Shown here: piece by piece, positions 62,309-64,000 of the stretch
Layout of the letters: each line of letters begins with the position of its first letter
Position numbering within the stretch: the stretch's first letter is position 1
Source: Mycobacterium palustre
GTDB taxonomy: Bacteria > Actinomycetota > Actinomycetes > Mycobacteriales > Mycobacteriaceae
DNA: 64,000 bases
Direction of reading: 5' to 3'
NCBI RefSeq assembly: GCF_002101785.1
Contig: NZ_LQPJ01000115.1
Location: 62,001 to 126,000 of the forward strand
Program-made: the position numbers and the translations under genes
The notes under the pieces: model-generated
The model's input: only the letters and a program-made list of their open reading frames with translations
The model's database searches: none
What the model was told of the DNA's origin: nothing

Positions 62309-63227
62309 AGCGGATCCGGGGATCGAGCGCGGCGTACAGCAGGTCCACCGCCAGGTTGGCGATCAGATAGATCAGCACCAGCACCGTCACGATGGACACC
62401 ACGGTGGGCGCCTCCTGCCGGGTGACGGCCTGGTACAACACGCCGCCGACGCCGTGAATGTTGAAGATGCCTTCGGTGACGATCGCCCCGCCCATCAGCG
62501 AGCCCAGGTCGGCGCCGAGGAAGGTCACCACCGGGATCAGGGAGTTGCGCAGGATGTGCACCGCCACCACGCGCCGCCGCGACAAACCCTTGGCGGTCGC
62601 GGTGCGCACGTAGTCGGCGTGGGCGTTGGCGGCCACCGCGGACCGGGTCAGCCGCATGACGTATGCGAAAGACACCGAGCCCAAGACGATTCCGGGCAGC
62701 AGCAACCGAGCGAAGCTCGACCGGTCGCCCACGGTGACGGGCGCGATCCCGAGCCGGACACCGAACACGAACTGCGCCACAAAGCCCAGGACGAAGGTCG
62801 GGATCGCGACGATGAGGAGCCCCGCGACCAGCATGGTGGAGTCGAAGATGCCGCCCTCGCGCAGGCCGGCTATCACCCCGAAGCCGATCCCGAGCACCGC
62901 TTCCACCGCCACCGCGATCAGCGCGAGCCTCATGGTGACCGGAAAGGCATGCGCGAGAACCGCACTGACGGGCAGACCGGAGTAGGAGCGGCCCAGGTCG
63001 CCGTGCAGGATTCCGCCCAGGTAATGCAGGTACTGGACGATGAAGGGCTCGTCGAGGTGGTACCGGGCGCGCAGCGCCGCGGCCACCGCGGGTGTCAGCG
63101 GGCGGTCGCCGGCCATGGCCGCCACCGGGTCGCCGGGCAGCAGGAATACCAGGCCATAAATCAGCAGCGTGGCACCGAGGAAGACCGGCACCATCAGGGC
63201 GATCCGCCGCACGATGTACCGGCCCAT
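62301..63227 (-). CDS. dppB: Peptide ABC importer permease DppB
   Basis: Permease of 308 residues, the M. tuberculosis length. Six helices, an N-terminal MGRYIVRRIALMVPVFLG typical of DppB/OppB, the EAA loop YVRTATAKGLSRRRVVAVHI and a conserved LYAALDPRIRYG end. The ATG at 63227 lies one base after the dppA stop. Confidence 0.95.
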   Translation of the reverse strand: MGRYIVRRIALMVPVFLGATLLIYGLVFLLPGDPVAAMAGDRPLTPAVAAALRARYHLDEPFIVQYLHYLGGILHGDLGRSYSGLPVSAVLAHAFPVTMRLALIAVAVEAVLGIGFGVIAGLREGGIFDSTMLVAGLLIVAIPTFVLGFVAQFVFGVRLGIAPVTVGDRSSFARLLLPGIVLGSVSFAYVMRLTRSAVAANAHADYVRTATAKGLSRRRVVAVHILRNSLIPVVTFLGADLGSLMGGAIVTEGIFNIHGVGGVLYQAVTRQEAPTVVSIVTVLVLIYLIANLAVDLLYAALDPRIRYG

Positions 63228-63228
63228 C

Positions 63229-64000
63229 TCAGGCCTTCTCGATGTTCTCGTAGTCGGGCAGCCCGTTCCAGGCGACGCGGACGTTTTTGACCAGCGTCGA
63301 CCAGCCCAGCACACCGATGTTGTCCCACAGCGGGACGACGGGCATGTCGTGCATCAGGAATCGCTGGGCGGCGTTGGCCAAAGCACCCGATTCCGGCAGG
63401 TTGGGCGCGGCCTCGGCGGTGGCCAGCGCCGCGTCGAACTGGGGGTTGGAGTAGCCCACGTCGTTGGAGCCCGCCCCCGTGGCGAACAGCGGGGCGAGGA
63501 ACTCGATCATCGACGGGTAGTCGCCCTGCCACGCGGCGCGGAAGGCCGTCGAGATCGTGTGGTTGGTGATCTGGGTGCGGAACCCGGCGAAAGTGGGCTG
63601 CGGCGCGCCGACGGCGTCGATGCCCAGCACGTTCTTGATGCTGTTGGCCACCGCGTCCACCCACTCCTGGTTTCCCGCGTCGGCGTTGTAGGTGATCGCA
63701 TACTGGCCGCTCCACGCCGAGAGCGCGTTGGCTTGCGCCCAAAGTTGCCGCGCGCGTGCGGGATTGAAGTCTAGCGCGTCGTTGCCGGGCAGGTTCGGGT
63801 CGAACCCCGGCAGCGACCGGGCGGTGAAATCACGCGCCGGGGTGCGGGTGCCCATGAGGATGTTCTTGCAGATTTCCGCTCGGTTGACGGCGGCGGACAG
63901 CGCGAGCCGGCGCAGGCGGCCTTCCTCGCCGCCGAAATGCGGGAGCCGCAGCGGTGTGTCGAGGCTGTGTTTGACGGCGACCGGCCCGCTCGTCACGTTG
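63229..64000 (-). CDS. dppA: Peptide-binding lipoprotein DppA (5' part off window)
   Basis: C-terminal 257 residues of a family 5 solute-binding protein. RRLALSAAVNRAEICKNIL, the VDAVANSIKNVLGIDA segment, the DYPSMIEFLAPLFATG loop and AQRFLMHDMPVVPLWDN are typical of the second lobe. The signal peptide and first lobe lie beyond base 64000. It delivers peptides (and haem in M. tuberculosis) to DppBC. Confidence 0.93.
   Translation of the reverse strand, partial: NVTSGPVAVKHSLDTPLRLPHFGGEEGRLRRLALSAAVNRAEICKNILMGTRTPARDFTARSLPGFDPNLPGNDALDFNPARARQLWAQANALSAWSGQYAITYNADAGNQEWVDAVANSIKNVLGIDAVGAPQPTFAGFRTQITNHTISTAFRAAWQGDYPSMIEFLAPLFATGAGSNDVGYSNPQFDAALATAEAAPNLPESGALANAAQRFLMHDMPVVPLWDNIGVLGWSTLVKNVRVAWNGLPDYENIEKA

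Overview
The window is high-GC (roughly 68-70 %) actinobacterial chromosome. Its gene content and order match a slow-growing Mycobacterium: lsr2, mhuD, lpqF, lpqG, clpC1, a Tad locus with ssd, the 6C and Ms1-type RNAs, and a MIRU-type repeat. Gene order from 5976 to the right end follows the M. tuberculosis stretch I recall as Rv3591c-Rv3666c. PE/PE_PGRS genes, the espACD block and the esx genes found there in M. tuberculosis are missing. This points to a non-tuberculous slow grower, most likely of the M. avium complex. Species assignment and all M. tuberculosis locus names are from memory, not from a search.

Layout. (1) 1-5804, minus strand: an ATGA-coupled hydrogenase-4 / complex-I-like membrane operon (hycQ partial, hycP, hycD, an NuoL-like subunit, an NuoB-like FeS subunit) behind an ArsR-type regulator. 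In M. tuberculosis the equivalent set (Rv0081-Rv0086) lies far from the genes that follow here. (2) 5976-10165: an alpha/beta hydrolase, the haem-degrading enzyme mhuD overlapping lpqF, and cbtB-cbtA-histidine phosphatase under a cobalamin riboswitch. (3) 10283-25145, minus strand: clpC1, lsr2, lysS, then a compact operon running ftsH-folE-folP-folB-folK-DUF3180-DUF6779-DUF2520-panC-panD-coaX-lysS, which joins folate, pantothenate and CoA synthesis. A 57-bp tandem repeat lies upstream of ftsH. (4) 25407-31223: a VOC protein, an ephA / flavin oxidoreductase / zinc-dehydrogenase operon, a secreted CDGP protein, lpqG and hpt. (5) 31267-41707: tilS, a zincin-like protein, dacB, ppa, a TerC-like protein and the cell-envelope sugar genes (flippase-like, ppgS, DUF2304 partner, galE1, large membrane protein). 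(6) 41777-52662: tRNA-Thr, DNA polymerase III delta', an adenylate cyclase, topA, cspA, an SftH-type helicase and a Rv3651-type gene broken by a run of seven G. (7) 52659-57286: a minus-strand Tad pilus/secretion locus (TadE-like x2, Flp-like pilin, TadC, TadB, TadA, Ssd/TadZ) containing two tandem MIRU copies. (8) 57466-64000: 6C RNA, a HAD phosphatase, an Ms1-type RNA and the dppDCBA peptide importer (dppA runs off the end).

Most minus-strand genes are coupled by ATGA or GTGA overlaps. Several single genes have a TANNNT -10 element six or seven bases before the start codon, which predicts leaderless mRNAs. Items most worth a second look are the G-tract frameshift, the B12-riboswitch operon with its atypical phosphatase, the MIRU that supplies stop, ribosome site and start inside the Tad operon, the TadE gene without a normal start codon, and the displaced hyc locus.
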